Position numbers and translations under genes: made by a program
The notes under the pieces: model-generated
What the model saw: only the letters and a program-made list of their open reading frames with translations
What the model was told of the DNA's origin: nothing
The model's database searches: none
In this document: positions 1-8,700 of the stretch, one piece after another
How the letters are laid out: each line of letters begins with the position of its first letter
How positions within the stretch are numbered: position 1 is the stretch's first letter
From: Aduncisulcus paluster
Taxonomy: Eukaryota > Fornicata
Assembly: GCA_024181965.1 (NCBI GenBank)
Contig: BQXS01012522.1
Location: forward strand, 1-22,474
DNA: 22,474 nucleotides
Reading direction: 5' to 3'

Positions 1-1193
1 CCAGGTCTGAGTAAGGCTTCATCAATGAGGTCTTTCCTATTTGTCATACCAATCACAAGGATGTTGGAGAGTGCATCCACACCATCTAGCTTGGACAGGA
101 TCTGATTCACAATACTATCATGGACTCCTGTACTGTCACTCCTTGTACCTCTCTGGCGACAAATGGCATCGATCTCGTCGAATATGATAAGATGCAACTC
201 ACTGTCGTCTCCTTTCTCAGCCTGCTCTTCCTCGGCATCCTTGAAGAGCTCTCGAATATTCTCCTCGGACTGTCCTACATACTTGTTCAAAATGGAGGGA
301 CCGTTCACAACCTTAGGCTCCTTCGTGTGCAGCATCTTTCCAATCTGACGGGCAAGAAGAGTCTTACCAGTTCCTGGAGGTCCATATAAAAGCATTCCAC
401 GAACATGCTCAACTCCCATCTTCTTCACCATGTCGGGAGGGAACACACGAGAGGCAAACACACGTCTAAAAATAGTTTTAAACTCATCAGAAAGACCACC
501 GATGCCAAGATCCTCAATGGAGAAGTTGGGGTCGAATAAGGTAGCCTGGTGACCAGTGGCCATGGCTGAACCTTTGAGTTTGATTGAAGAACCTTCTTTT
601 TTCTTCAGATGAATGATTGTAGTGTTCGATATTTGACCATTAACTATCATTGAATAGTAATCTTCTTTTACATCCTCTTCTTCTTCTTCTTCTTCGTCTT
701 TTCGGGTCTGAATGACATCAGAAGAACCTTTCATGGAAGTATCAGCACTAATTACACTCTCTAAATGTGTTAATGAGGTTGGTTGAAGGATTAATCGAGT
801 TCCATTGAATTCGATTGGAATGCGTTGACTAATTGATATAATATGCTTATCCATGGTTTCTTTGATATGGAGAATTAGTCCATCTGCATCAATTTCACAG
901 TCTCTTGTCTTGGAGGAGAAGGGAGAGACAGTTATTGAGACCACAGACAACATACTCGACATAGCAGGATCATATGGTTTCACATCGAGCTCTTGATCAA
1001 AAACGGCCCTAAGCATATTACGTTGTTCAACATTGAGACCTATAAAACCTGGTTTTACCCTCTTTGAGACAGAAGCGACAAATACGAATCCGTCGATCAC
1101 TACATATTCAGAAAATAGGTCTGAATCTGAAATATATACACTATTAAGGAAGGCTAAGCTTGAAGACGGGCATTTAGCCACTTTGAGAATCAT
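1..1193 (-). CDS. NSF: Vesicle-fusing ATPase NSF (Sec18), N-terminal part, cut by window edge
   Basis: NSF is a hexameric AAA ATPase that, with SNAP adaptors, takes apart SNARE complexes after membrane fusion in the cytosol. The visible 397 codons cover the N domain (residues 1 to about 210, starting MILKVAKCP, as expected for the adaptor-binding domain) and most of the D1 ATPase domain. D1 shows Walker A GPPGTGKT at residues 271-278, Walker B LIIFDEIDA at 335-343, and the NSF-like stretch NQILSKLDGVDALSNILVIG followed by MTNRKDLID. An acidic run (EEEEEED) lies between the two domains. The rest of D1 and all of D2 lie beyond position 1. The ATG at 1193 is preferred because the family begins near it; an in-frame ATG at 1232 would add 13 residues, and a stop lies just upstream at 1242-1244. 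No intron is seen. NSF and not p97/CDC48 is indicated by the D1 wording and the N domain. Confidence 0.93.
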   Translation of the reverse strand, partial: MILKVAKCPSSSLAFLNSVYISDSDLFSEYVVIDGFVFVASVSKRVKPGFIGLNVEQRNMLRAVFDQELDVKPYDPAMSSMLSVVSITVSPFSSKTRDCEIDADGLILHIKETMDKHIISISQRIPIEFNGTRLILQPTSLTHLESVISADTSMKGSSDVIQTRKDEEEEEEEDVKEDYYSMIVNGQISNTTIIHLKKKEGSSIKLKGSAMATGHQATLFDPNFSIEDLGIGGLSDEFKTIFRRVFASRVFPPDMVKKMGVEHVRGMLLYGPPGTGKTLLARQIGKMLHTKEPKVVNGPSILNKYVGQSEENIRELFKDAEEEQAEKGDDSELHLIIFDEIDAICRQRGTRSDSTGVHDSIVNQILSKLDGVDALSNILVIGMTNRKDLIDEALLRP

Positions 1194-1323
1194 AGTGTTG
1201 TACAAAAGCAAAGAAAATTCATGATTGAACATAGCAAAGTTTTAGGAGTTATATTGTGAAAAAAGGATGGCAAAATGTAAAAATATATTTACATTATAAA
1301 ATATTTTACGTCCGGAATCATAA

Positions 1324-1329
1324 TTTATT
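1324..1329 (-). terminator. Candidate poly(A) signal of the PWP1-like gene
   Basis: AATAAA on the minus strand, about 42 nt after the PWP1-like stop codon. It is a short motif in AT-rich DNA, so chance occurrence is possible. Confidence 0.3.
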
Positions 1330-1370
1330 TGATAATCTGCACCTGCAGGCAAAAAAAAAATCTTTCATAT

Positions 1371-3182
1371 TCATTTCCCCTTCTTTCTTCCTCCTTTCTT
1401 TCCACGTTTCCCTCTCTTTTTAGTCTTTTCCTCTTCTTCAGAAGACTCAGATTCATCATCTTCATCCTTTAAATCATCATCAAGATCCCTTCCATCATCT
1501 CCCATCTTTTCACTCACAATACAACAAGATACAACAGATTTGTTTGGCCCATCTTCCACATCCTCATCTTCTCCTAGCCCACGTGAAGAAGAAGAAGAAC
1601 TATCTTTTCTACCAGACATAAACTCAACAACGAATCTTTCCTTTTTATCAGCAATACCTTCCCATATTTTCTTATCGCATTGACTCAAGGCGTTAAATAC
1701 ACATAAGGTACCATGGAATCCAGAAACACACACAACACCACACATTTCATCGCTCCAGGAAGCTCCAAGAACACGACCACATTCATGCATTTCACGGGTG
1801 TATAATAAATTCAATTGGTGTGACACAGAAGCTGCATCGCCATACTTGCTATCCTTAGGAACTATAGCCCATATCTTAACACTCTTATCCTCTGAGGCAG
1901 TCATTAGAATGTTTGGACATTGAGGACAAGTTGACACGGAGGTCACAGATGTCGAGTGAGCTCTTGGGAAACGAATACAGACTTCATCACTGCCTCCTGA
2001 TGTGTCTGTTGTTGACATTAACCAAGCATACACTCCTCCTTGATCGTCTCCAGCCAGAACAAGCTCTTTATCCTTGATGCCACTCTCAGTACTGCTAATG
2101 CACTCACAATCACTCTCCATTGTTCCAATTACTCTCTCTTTACCTTCATTGAAGTCACACACACCAATAGTGTTGCCACAGCCGTAAAATACACTCATTC
2201 CAGACTGTTTGTCCCAGCATATCGAATGGACACCACGAGAGATTGTGAGATCAATATCTTCTTCCTCTTCGTCCCTGCCTTTCGTCTTGGATGATGTTTT
2301 GCTGCTATCCGTAGTAACTTTATCTGAACAAGGAGACGGAATAACAGTGGCGACGCATTTATCTTCTTCTTTTTCAGCCGTTATATCCCATAGTTTTATA
2401 GAACAATCGGCACTACAGCTACACAAGAAATGAGGGAACTTCTTGTTCCATTCAATGCATGTTACAGTGTCGGTATGGGAATTGGCCTCATGGGATGGCA
2501 AAGAGGCCTTGAATTTGCTGATTTTTTTACGAATTCTTTGAAGTTTCTTTTTGTGTTGGGCTTTTTCCTCGGTGGTATAATCCTTTGTCGAGACTCCAAG
2601 TAATCCAGCTTCTTTCATTAGTCTCTCCCACTCTTCTTTTCCTACGGTCTCTTTATCAGTGAATCCACCGAGGGTCATCAGAGGACATATTTCATCCATT
2701 ACACTAAGATCCCAGATCTCAATGGATCCTCCTTTGCCGAATGTAGACACTCCGCATAGATTTTCTCCAAGAGATTTGTGAGATATCCAGGTAATAGCAG
2801 TGGGGAGGTGAGCTAATGGAAGATCGTGGTGGAGGAATGTATGGTGAGAAGTATGATCATATACCATATATGTAATATACGCACTTTGAGAATCAGACAC
2901 TCTAAGAGCACATATAGCGGTATCTGACTCTGGATTAAGAAGGAACTCGGGTTCTTCTTCTTCTGGTCCAACTGAAAGGTAAGGATCCAACTCAGGATCA
3001 GTCACAAGTCCGGTGGAGTGAAGAAGAATTGGATCGTCCTGGGATTCCGACTCTTCTTCGGGTCTTTCAGTAACTCGCCTGGAGGGATCGATAAAAGCCC
3101 TATCTCTTTGGCGGAGAGCTTGGATCAGGGCCTTTTTTGGCACCCATTTTGCACAAAAGATGAAATTACTGGACGCCTCCAT
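1371..3182 (-). CDS. PWP1: PWP1-like WD40 repeat protein (ribosome biogenesis)
   Basis: The 603-residue product matches periodic tryptophan protein 1, a nucleolar WD40 protein of large-subunit ribosome and rRNA production. The N-terminus has the family's FIFCAKWVPKKAL segment. After an acidic stretch come the signature FLHHDLPLAHLPTAITWI and GGSIEIWDLSVMDEICPLMT. WD repeats follow, with IKLWD near residues 262-266 and a later ILMTASEDKSVKIW. The C-terminus is acidic/serine-rich, then very basic (KKRGKRGKKGGRKKGK), which suits a nucleolar signal. The ATG at 3182 is the first in frame; the codon before it is TTG and should not be counted. It is longer than typical PWP1 because of low-complexity inserts between blades and the tail. 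It is transcribed divergently from the Hsp70 gene. No introns are evident. Confidence 0.9.
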   Translation of the reverse strand: MEASSNFIFCAKWVPKKALIQALRQRDRAFIDPSRRVTERPEEESESQDDPILLHSTGLVTDPELDPYLSVGPEEEEPEFLLNPESDTAICALRVSDSQSAYITYMVYDHTSHHTFLHHDLPLAHLPTAITWISHKSLGENLCGVSTFGKGGSIEIWDLSVMDEICPLMTLGGFTDKETVGKEEWERLMKEAGLLGVSTKDYTTEEKAQHKKKLQRIRKKISKFKASLPSHEANSHTDTVTCIEWNKKFPHFLCSCSADCSIKLWDITAEKEEDKCVATVIPSPCSDKVTTDSSKTSSKTKGRDEEEEDIDLTISRGVHSICWDKQSGMSVFYGCGNTIGVCDFNEGKERVIGTMESDCECISSTESGIKDKELVLAGDDQGGVYAWLMSTTDTSGGSDEVCIRFPRAHSTSVTSVSTCPQCPNILMTASEDKSVKIWAIVPKDSKYGDAASVSHQLNLLYTREMHECGRVLGASWSDEMCGVVCVSGFHGTLCVFNALSQCDKKIWEGIADKKERFVVEFMSGRKDSSSSSSRGLGEDEDVEDGPNKSVVSCCIVSEKMGDDGRDLDDDLKDEDDESESSEEEEKTKKRGKRGKKGGRKKGK

Positions 3183-3478
3183 CAAAAACGTATGATTTTG
3201 CCAAAATCATTTTAAGTCAAATAAAAAATATTTTAATCTTCTGATATATTCTAATTTTTCAATTTTTATTTTAAACACTCGTTTATTAATGGTGATAGTT
3301 GCCCCTATCATCCAATGCTGAAGGACAAACCCAAATTATTGAATACTGGAGAATAAGAAATAAATTTACAATCAAAATGGGTGAATATCATTATTTTTAA
3401 AAGATTTATCACGTGTTATAACAAAGTATCATCCTTGAAAATTGTTGATTGTTTTTAATTCGATTTTCTGTGTTTTGC
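3183..3478. promoter_or_regulatory. Divergent intergenic promoter region between PWP1-like and Hsp70 genes
   Basis: A 296-nt AT-rich gap separates the start codons of two divergently transcribed genes, so it must hold both promoters. I see no convincing TATA box or run of heat-shock elements. The 30 nt before the Hsp70 ATG are open in the Hsp70 frame but contain no ATG, and a TGA precedes them at 3446-3448. Confidence 0.5.
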
Positions 3479-5314
3479 ATGAGTGTTGGTATTGATCTCG
3501 GAACAACAAATTCCTGTATCGCCTCCTTTCTGGGCGGGGAGCCTATTGTACTCCCCTCATTAGAAGGAGGTCGTACCACCCCTTCCATCGTACTCTCCGG
3601 GGGGTTAGTTGGCCTGCCCGCCAAAAGACAAGCCATTCTAAACCCTCAAGAGACTTTTTACAGTTCAAAGCGTTTGATTGGAAGAAGATATAAAGATATT
3701 GTTAAAGAAGCTTCAACTTTGTCATATCCAGTTGTTGAAGGTAAGAATGGGGATGCTTGGATCCATTCAGCTGAGTTAGATCGTGATTTATCTCCAAGCG
3801 AAGTTGGAGGAATGATTCTCCGTAAGTTAAAGGAATCTGCTGAATCATATCTTGGTAAACCCGTTACAGATGCTGTAATCACTGTTCCTGCATATTTCAA
3901 TGATGCTCAACGCCAGGCTACCAAAGATGCTGGTGCTATTGCTGGCTTAAATGTTAAAAGAATTATTAATGAACCCACTGCTGCCTGTCTTGCTTATGGC
4001 TTTGGAAAAGAAGAGGATATGGAAACGAAACGCATTGCTGTTTTTGATTTGGGTGGTGGTACCTTCGATATCTCCATTCTTGAAGTCACTGGTGGTGTTT
4101 TTGCTGTTCTTGCTACAAATGGTGATACTTTCCTTGGTGGAGATGACTTTGACCAAGCTATTGTTAAACATTTACTCTCCATGTTCGAAGAGCACGAAGG
4201 TATTGATCTCTCAAATGATGTCGTTGCTCTCCAACGACTCAAGGAAGCTGCCGAGGCTGCTAAGATCGAGTTGTCTTCCACCTCCTCAACTGATATAAAT
4301 CTTCCTTTCCTCGCCATGGGTGGCAATCCTCCCCAACCTAAACATTTAACGACCACTCTGACTCGTAAGGATCTGGAATCTATCGTATCAACTGAAATCA
4401 AGAGAACTGAGGGACCTTGTAAGGCCTGTCTCCGTGATGCTGGTTTGACAGAGGCCGACGTGGATGAAGTTGTTCTCGTTGGTGGGATGACAAGGATGCC
4501 AGCTGTCCAGGAGCTTGTTAAGAAGATATTTAAGAAGGAACCCAGTCGTGGAGTCAATCCCGATGAAGTCGTTGCTCTTGGTGCTGCCATCCAAGGAGGA
4601 GTGCTTAGCGGAGATGTTGACAAGGTTCTTCTCTTGGACGTGACTCCTCTATCCTTGGGAATTGAGACTCTTGGAGGTGTGTTCACTCGTCTAATTCCTC
4701 GTAATACAACCATCCCTGTGAAGAGAACTCAAACATTCAGCACTGCCGTTGACAATCAAACCAAAGTCAATATCAAGGTTCTCCAAGGAGACCGTGACAT
4801 TGCCACGCATAACCAGCTTCTGGGGGAGTTTCAGCTCGTTGGCATTCCAGCTGCCCCTCGTGGTGTTCCACAGATTGATGTTACGTTTGACATTGATGCT
4901 GATGGTATTGTTAATGTGAGTGCCAGAGATCAGGCAACTGGAATTGAGCAACAGATCTCTGTCGAGGGTGCTGGAGGATTGAGTGAAGAGGAGGTAATGA
5001 AACTTATCAAGGAGGCTGAAGCCAACAAGGAACAAGATATGGTTGAAAGGAAGAGAATAGAAGTTGTGAACAATCTTGAACAGATCATTGAAAGTTGTCA
5101 GACAACAATTGCCGTTTGCAAAGATGAAAAGGGTGCAATTCTAAAGAAAAAAATCAACCAAAAGCTGTTGAAAGAGCTCGAAGATAAGGTTGCCACTGCG
5201 ATTATTATGAAAGATAACAAGGAATCGACACCTAAGCTTCTCCAAGAAGTCGGTGATGGACTTAACAAAATATTGCTTAAAGTGGGGAAAAGTCTTCATG
5301 GGGCAAAGAAATAA
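3479..5314 (+). CDS. Mitochondrial-type Hsp70 (DnaK family chaperone)
   Basis: This is an ATP-driven chaperone of the mitochondrial/DnaK branch; in mitochondria or related organelles it pulls in and folds imported proteins and helps iron-sulfur cluster assembly. The 611-residue product begins [13 protein letters not shown]. It carries the GDAWI motif (residues 91-95) typical of mitochondrial and proteobacterial Hsp70. It also has [46 protein letters not shown], the interdomain linker [19 protein letters not shown] and [18 protein letters not shown] in the substrate-binding domain. The C-terminal lid is short and ends GAKK, without the EEVD of cytosolic Hsp70 or the KDEL-type end of BiP. The ATG at 3479 is the first in frame after a stop, so no N-terminal targeting peptide is encoded here. 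A separate upstream exon cannot be excluded, but no AG acceptor lies close by. No introns are seen in the coding region. Confidence 0.95.
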   Translation: MSVGIDLGTTNSCIASFLGGEPIVLPSLEGGRTTPSIVLSGGLVGLPAKRQAILNPQETFYSSKRLIGRRYKDIVKEASTLSYPVVEGKNGDAWIHSAELDRDLSPSEVGGMILRKLKESAESYLGKPVTDAVITVPAYFNDAQRQATKDAGAIAGLNVKRIINEPTAACLAYGFGKEEDMETKRIAVFDLGGGTFDISILEVTGGVFAVLATNGDTFLGGDDFDQAIVKHLLSMFEEHEGIDLSNDVVALQRLKEAAEAAKIELSSTSSTDINLPFLAMGGNPPQPKHLTTTLTRKDLESIVSTEIKRTEGPCKACLRDAGLTEADVDEVVLVGGMTRMPAVQELVKKIFKKEPSRGVNPDEVVALGAAIQGGVLSGDVDKVLLLDVTPLSLGIETLGGVFTRLIPRNTTIPVKRTQTFSTAVDNQTKVNIKVLQGDRDIATHNQLLGEFQLVGIPAAPRGVPQIDVTFDIDADGIVNVSARDQATGIEQQISVEGAGGLSEEEVMKLIKEAEANKEQDMVERKRIEVVNNLEQIIESCQTTIAVCKDEKGAILKKKINQKLLKELEDKVATAIIMKDNKESTPKLLQEVGDGLNKILLKVGKSLHGAKK

Positions 5315-5353
5315 CCATGAAACAACGAATTAATTGGTGTCTTTAATCATATA

Positions 5354-5359
5354 AATAAA
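5354..5359 (+). terminator. Candidate poly(A) signal of the Hsp70 gene
   Basis: AATAAA about 40 nt after the Hsp70 stop codon, in a suitable position for cleavage and polyadenylation. The motif is short and the region is AT-rich. Confidence 0.35.
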
Positions 5360-5397
5360 TAATTGATATATCTCATCTGAGGGTCATGAAATATACA

Positions 5398-5724
5398 ATT
5401 ATTTCATGGATTTAATTAAAAAGCATCTATTTACATCCCAATAAATCCCCCCAATGTATGAAATTATACACTATACACGCCATTCCGGCATTCATTTTCC
5501 TATCTCTGGATGTCAACAATATTATCGAATATAGATGTTTTTTAGTTCACAGATTTATACATTTATATCACTCTCATGACATGGACTTCCTTGGTTATAT
5601 TGTCAATATCGATATAATTGGAGTTTGAAACGAATTGTCCATTTTCTCCGAGTTAAGAACAATACCCATTTTTTTGAGGGGAAATTTTTATTTGTAAATT
5701 GCTGTGCAATATTATAAAATGCTT
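5398..5724 (+). repeat. Repeated 5' flank, copy 1 (before gene A)
   Basis: This segment reappears at 16790-17120 and, for its last part, at 17669-17790. It runs into the first codons of gene A. Blocks shared with copy 2 include a stretch from the CATCTATTTACATCCC block to the CTTGGTTATATTGTCAATAT block with almost no change. From TCAATATCGATATAATTGG onward it matches copy 3 more closely. A short inverted repeat (ATGAAAT/ATTTCAT, 5386-5392 and 5401-5407) lies at its left end. It fills nearly the whole 404-nt gap between the Hsp70 stop and gene A; nothing else is seen there. Confidence 0.9.
5694..5718 (+). promoter_or_regulatory. Conserved start-proximal element of gene A
   Basis: The 25 nt directly before the gene A ATG follow the pattern GTAAATTGCTGT, two variable bases, then AATATTATAAA. 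The same pattern abuts the ATG at 17113 and at 17785. Its fixed distance from the start codon suggests an initiator or transcription-start element with a very short leader, as in several anaerobic protists. This is inference. Confidence 0.45.
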
Positions 5725-8700
5725 CCAATCGATTCAAAAAATAATTTAACAACTTCTAGGGGTTCTGACAACCTTCCTGCAAGGGATGATGGGAGAGAAG
5801 ATGAAAAGTTAATGGATCCGACAGCAAATGTTGCAAATTATAGTTCTTCCGTCACTGTATGTTGCATTTCTCTGTTTTGTTTTTGGTTTCGAATTCCATC
5901 TGTTCCATGAGTTCTTACATTCCATAATGACTAAATCGTCATCATTTCATGTTTTATAGATTAAAACTGACACTATCGATGTTCAACCAATTTCTCGAGA
6001 CCGCAGTAGTCATTTTATTATTCCAATTCCTCGAGATCAACCTACTGTCATTTTTACTGAATTCAAAGGCATTAAATTCGACCATACCAATATTGTGAGA
6101 CGCAAATTTCCAAAACCAGCGTCCATGAAAGGTGCATATATTTTGCTATCGGAGAATTTCCATTCTCAGCTTATTTCCTTCAAATTCACTTCAGGGAAAG
6201 AAACGACAAAGAAATACAAATTTCCTGAATTTAAACATCATCATTGGTTCTATCTTCCGATCGATCTCGTCGATATTGATAGATTTGAGATGCTTGTAGA
6301 AAGCTCTAGACTCATGGATGTTAAAATCCCCTCGCTTGCTTTCATTCGGGAAGAAACTCTCAAAGAATCAACCGCTCGTAAATCTATTGAGCGAATATGG
6401 TCTAAAGCTACTCCTGTGGTGCCACAGTTTAAGAATGAAGGAAGTAGATATTCTGTTCCAATTTCTCGGGATACTCCATCTGTATTTAATCCTGCATTTG
6501 ACAAGGTGATTGGGAGGGATTTTTCATATTCTAAAGAATTAGAGAAATATTATAAGAGTGAAGGTGCAAAAATAATGTTTAAACGGGATTCTAGTGTTGT
6601 TTTATCTCGTCTTTCCAGCCCTTTCCAAGCACCTTGTTCCATAAAAGGTGCTTATATCTGCGTGAATAAGTATGATAGTTCACCTCAACTTCTCTTTACC
6701 TTTTCTCTGTCTGATGGTATAAAGATATTCAAGTTTGAATTCACTCCACCCAAACTTAAACCTAGACATAGTTATGAATGGCACTTCCTTCCTATTGATT
6801 TATCAAATGTTAAATCCTGTGAGATTGATGGAAAAGGTACTTGGAAAGCGAAGAAAAGTCGGGTATTTAAAATCAAATCTCTCGTTTTCATTCGAGAAGA
6901 AACCCCTGAGGAACGTACTGCTCGTGAAGTGCATGAACATCTCTGGACAGAAGCTGTATGTTTTTAGATATATTTTTAATTTTCTAACGAAACGATTCTT
7001 TGTTCACCCTAATTTTATATGATTATTATTATACTATCAAATTTTCTTTATTTTTTTCGGTAATTACCATTGTAACAAATTTAAGACAATTTTTAAACCA
7101 AAATTCATGAATCCAGGAAAGGCTGGTTTTATTCCTATTCCTCGTGATGATCCAACAATTATAATTCCTTCATTTGAATTGGTAAAGGGAAAAAATGATT
7201 CAATGAATTTAGAATCTGAGGAATATGATCAGAGTTCAGAAGCACAAAAAATGTTAAAGGGGGAAGGAAAAGTTTCCTTATCCCATCTTTCCATCCCTTT
7301 TACATCACCAAGTCCTATGAAAGGTGCTTATATTTGTGTGGATAAGAATTATAGTTCGCCTCAGCTTCTCTTCACGTTCACTGTTGATTCTGATGATAAG
7401 ACCATATCCAAGAAGTATGAATTCACAAGACCAAAAAATGAATATGAATGGCATTTCCTTTCAATTGATTTGGATAATGTCGTTTTGTGTGAGATTGAAG
7501 GGAAAGGAACATGGAAAATGAAATTTGATCGATGTTTTTGTATCCACTCTCTTGTGTTCCTCAAAAGACACATATACACAAAAGAAGTTACTTTTGTTCA
7601 TGAAGGAAGTAATTCTTCCATTCCAACGCCTAGAGATGCTCCAACTTGTGTCCCCAAAAGAGAAATATGTCACACAGAAGATATTTCGTATGTTCATGAA
7701 GGAGTCTATACTTTTGTTCATGAAGGAGGCTATTCATCTATTCCAATCCCTAGAGATGCTCAAACCATTATAAGTCCTGCTTTTGACAGGATTGTGGCGA
7801 GTAATGAAAAATATAGAGAAAGTTGTTCACATGATCGGAGTAGTGATGTCCAAAAAGTGATTAAGGGAGGGTATTGCAGAAATAATTTCACTCATATCTC
7901 CATTCCTTTCACTCATTCTACTTCCATAAAAGGTATTTATATTTGTTTACCAAATTCTAGCACTTCAAAATTTCCAGAACATCTCAACTTTACTTTCACC
8001 TCTTTTACAGGGAATTTCCAGTCCTTTAAGTTTGAATTTATTCCTTCAACAGCAAATAGATGGTATTTTCTTTCAATAGATCTCTTTGATGTTACTCTGT
8101 GTGAGATTGAAGGAGAATCTAAACAGGAAGGAGAGGAAAGTTTTGAATTTTCTATTGAATCTCTTGCTTTTGTTCGAGAAGAAACTCCTGAAGAAACCCT
8201 AAATCGGCAGAGAACTGAAAATCAACTGTCAAATATGTGGTTTGACGCTGTATGTTTGATATTTATTGTACTTTTACCTATCTATCTATTTTATCTTTTT
8301 TATTTCTTTATGTTTTATTGTTTTTTCATGTTCATTTCCAATTTGTTTAATTTTTTTAGACACCCATAATACCTGAATTTAAAGGAGAAGGAGGACCTAG
8401 ATCTTCTCCTCCAATTCCATTTGATGATCTACTTGTTATCAATCCTTCATTTGAATTGGTAAAGGGAAAGAATGATTCAATGAGTAAGGAATCTGAGAAA
8501 TATGATATGAGTTCCGAAGCACAGAAAATGCTAATAGGGGAAGATGATGGTGTCATCTTATCCCATCTTTCCATACCTTTTCCAGCACTAAGTCCTATGA
8601 AAGGTGCTTATATCTGTGTGGAAGAAGATTCCAGTTCACCCTCTCTTCTCTTCTCTTTCACTCTTTCTAATGGTGAGAAGATACCCAAGAAGTATGAATT

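Noticed and set aside
120-389. Plus-strand ORF at the left edge
   Set aside because: It is antisense to the NSF D1 domain, which has clear Walker motifs on the minus strand.
660-700. GAA/TTC trinucleotide runs as regulatory repeats
   Set aside because: They lie in the coding strand of acidic low-complexity parts of NSF (and likewise in PWP1 and the kinases), so the Glu runs explain them.
3300-3420. Heat-shock elements before Hsp70
   Set aside because: Several GAA triplets occur but not in the regular 5-bp alternating array of true heat-shock elements.
3449-3478. Upstream extension of Hsp70 as a targeting peptide
   Set aside because: The extension would need a TTG start directly after a stop; the first ATG is at 3479.
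3994-4713. 239-codon minus-strand ORF within the Hsp70 gene
   Set aside because: It is fully antisense to conserved Hsp70 codons; its open frame follows from codon usage on the other strand.
5857-5910. Continuation of exon 1 to the stop near 5910 as a 63-residue protein
   Set aside because: The GTATGT donor, the in-phase acceptor at 5959 and the same arrangement in gene B show this is intron sequence.
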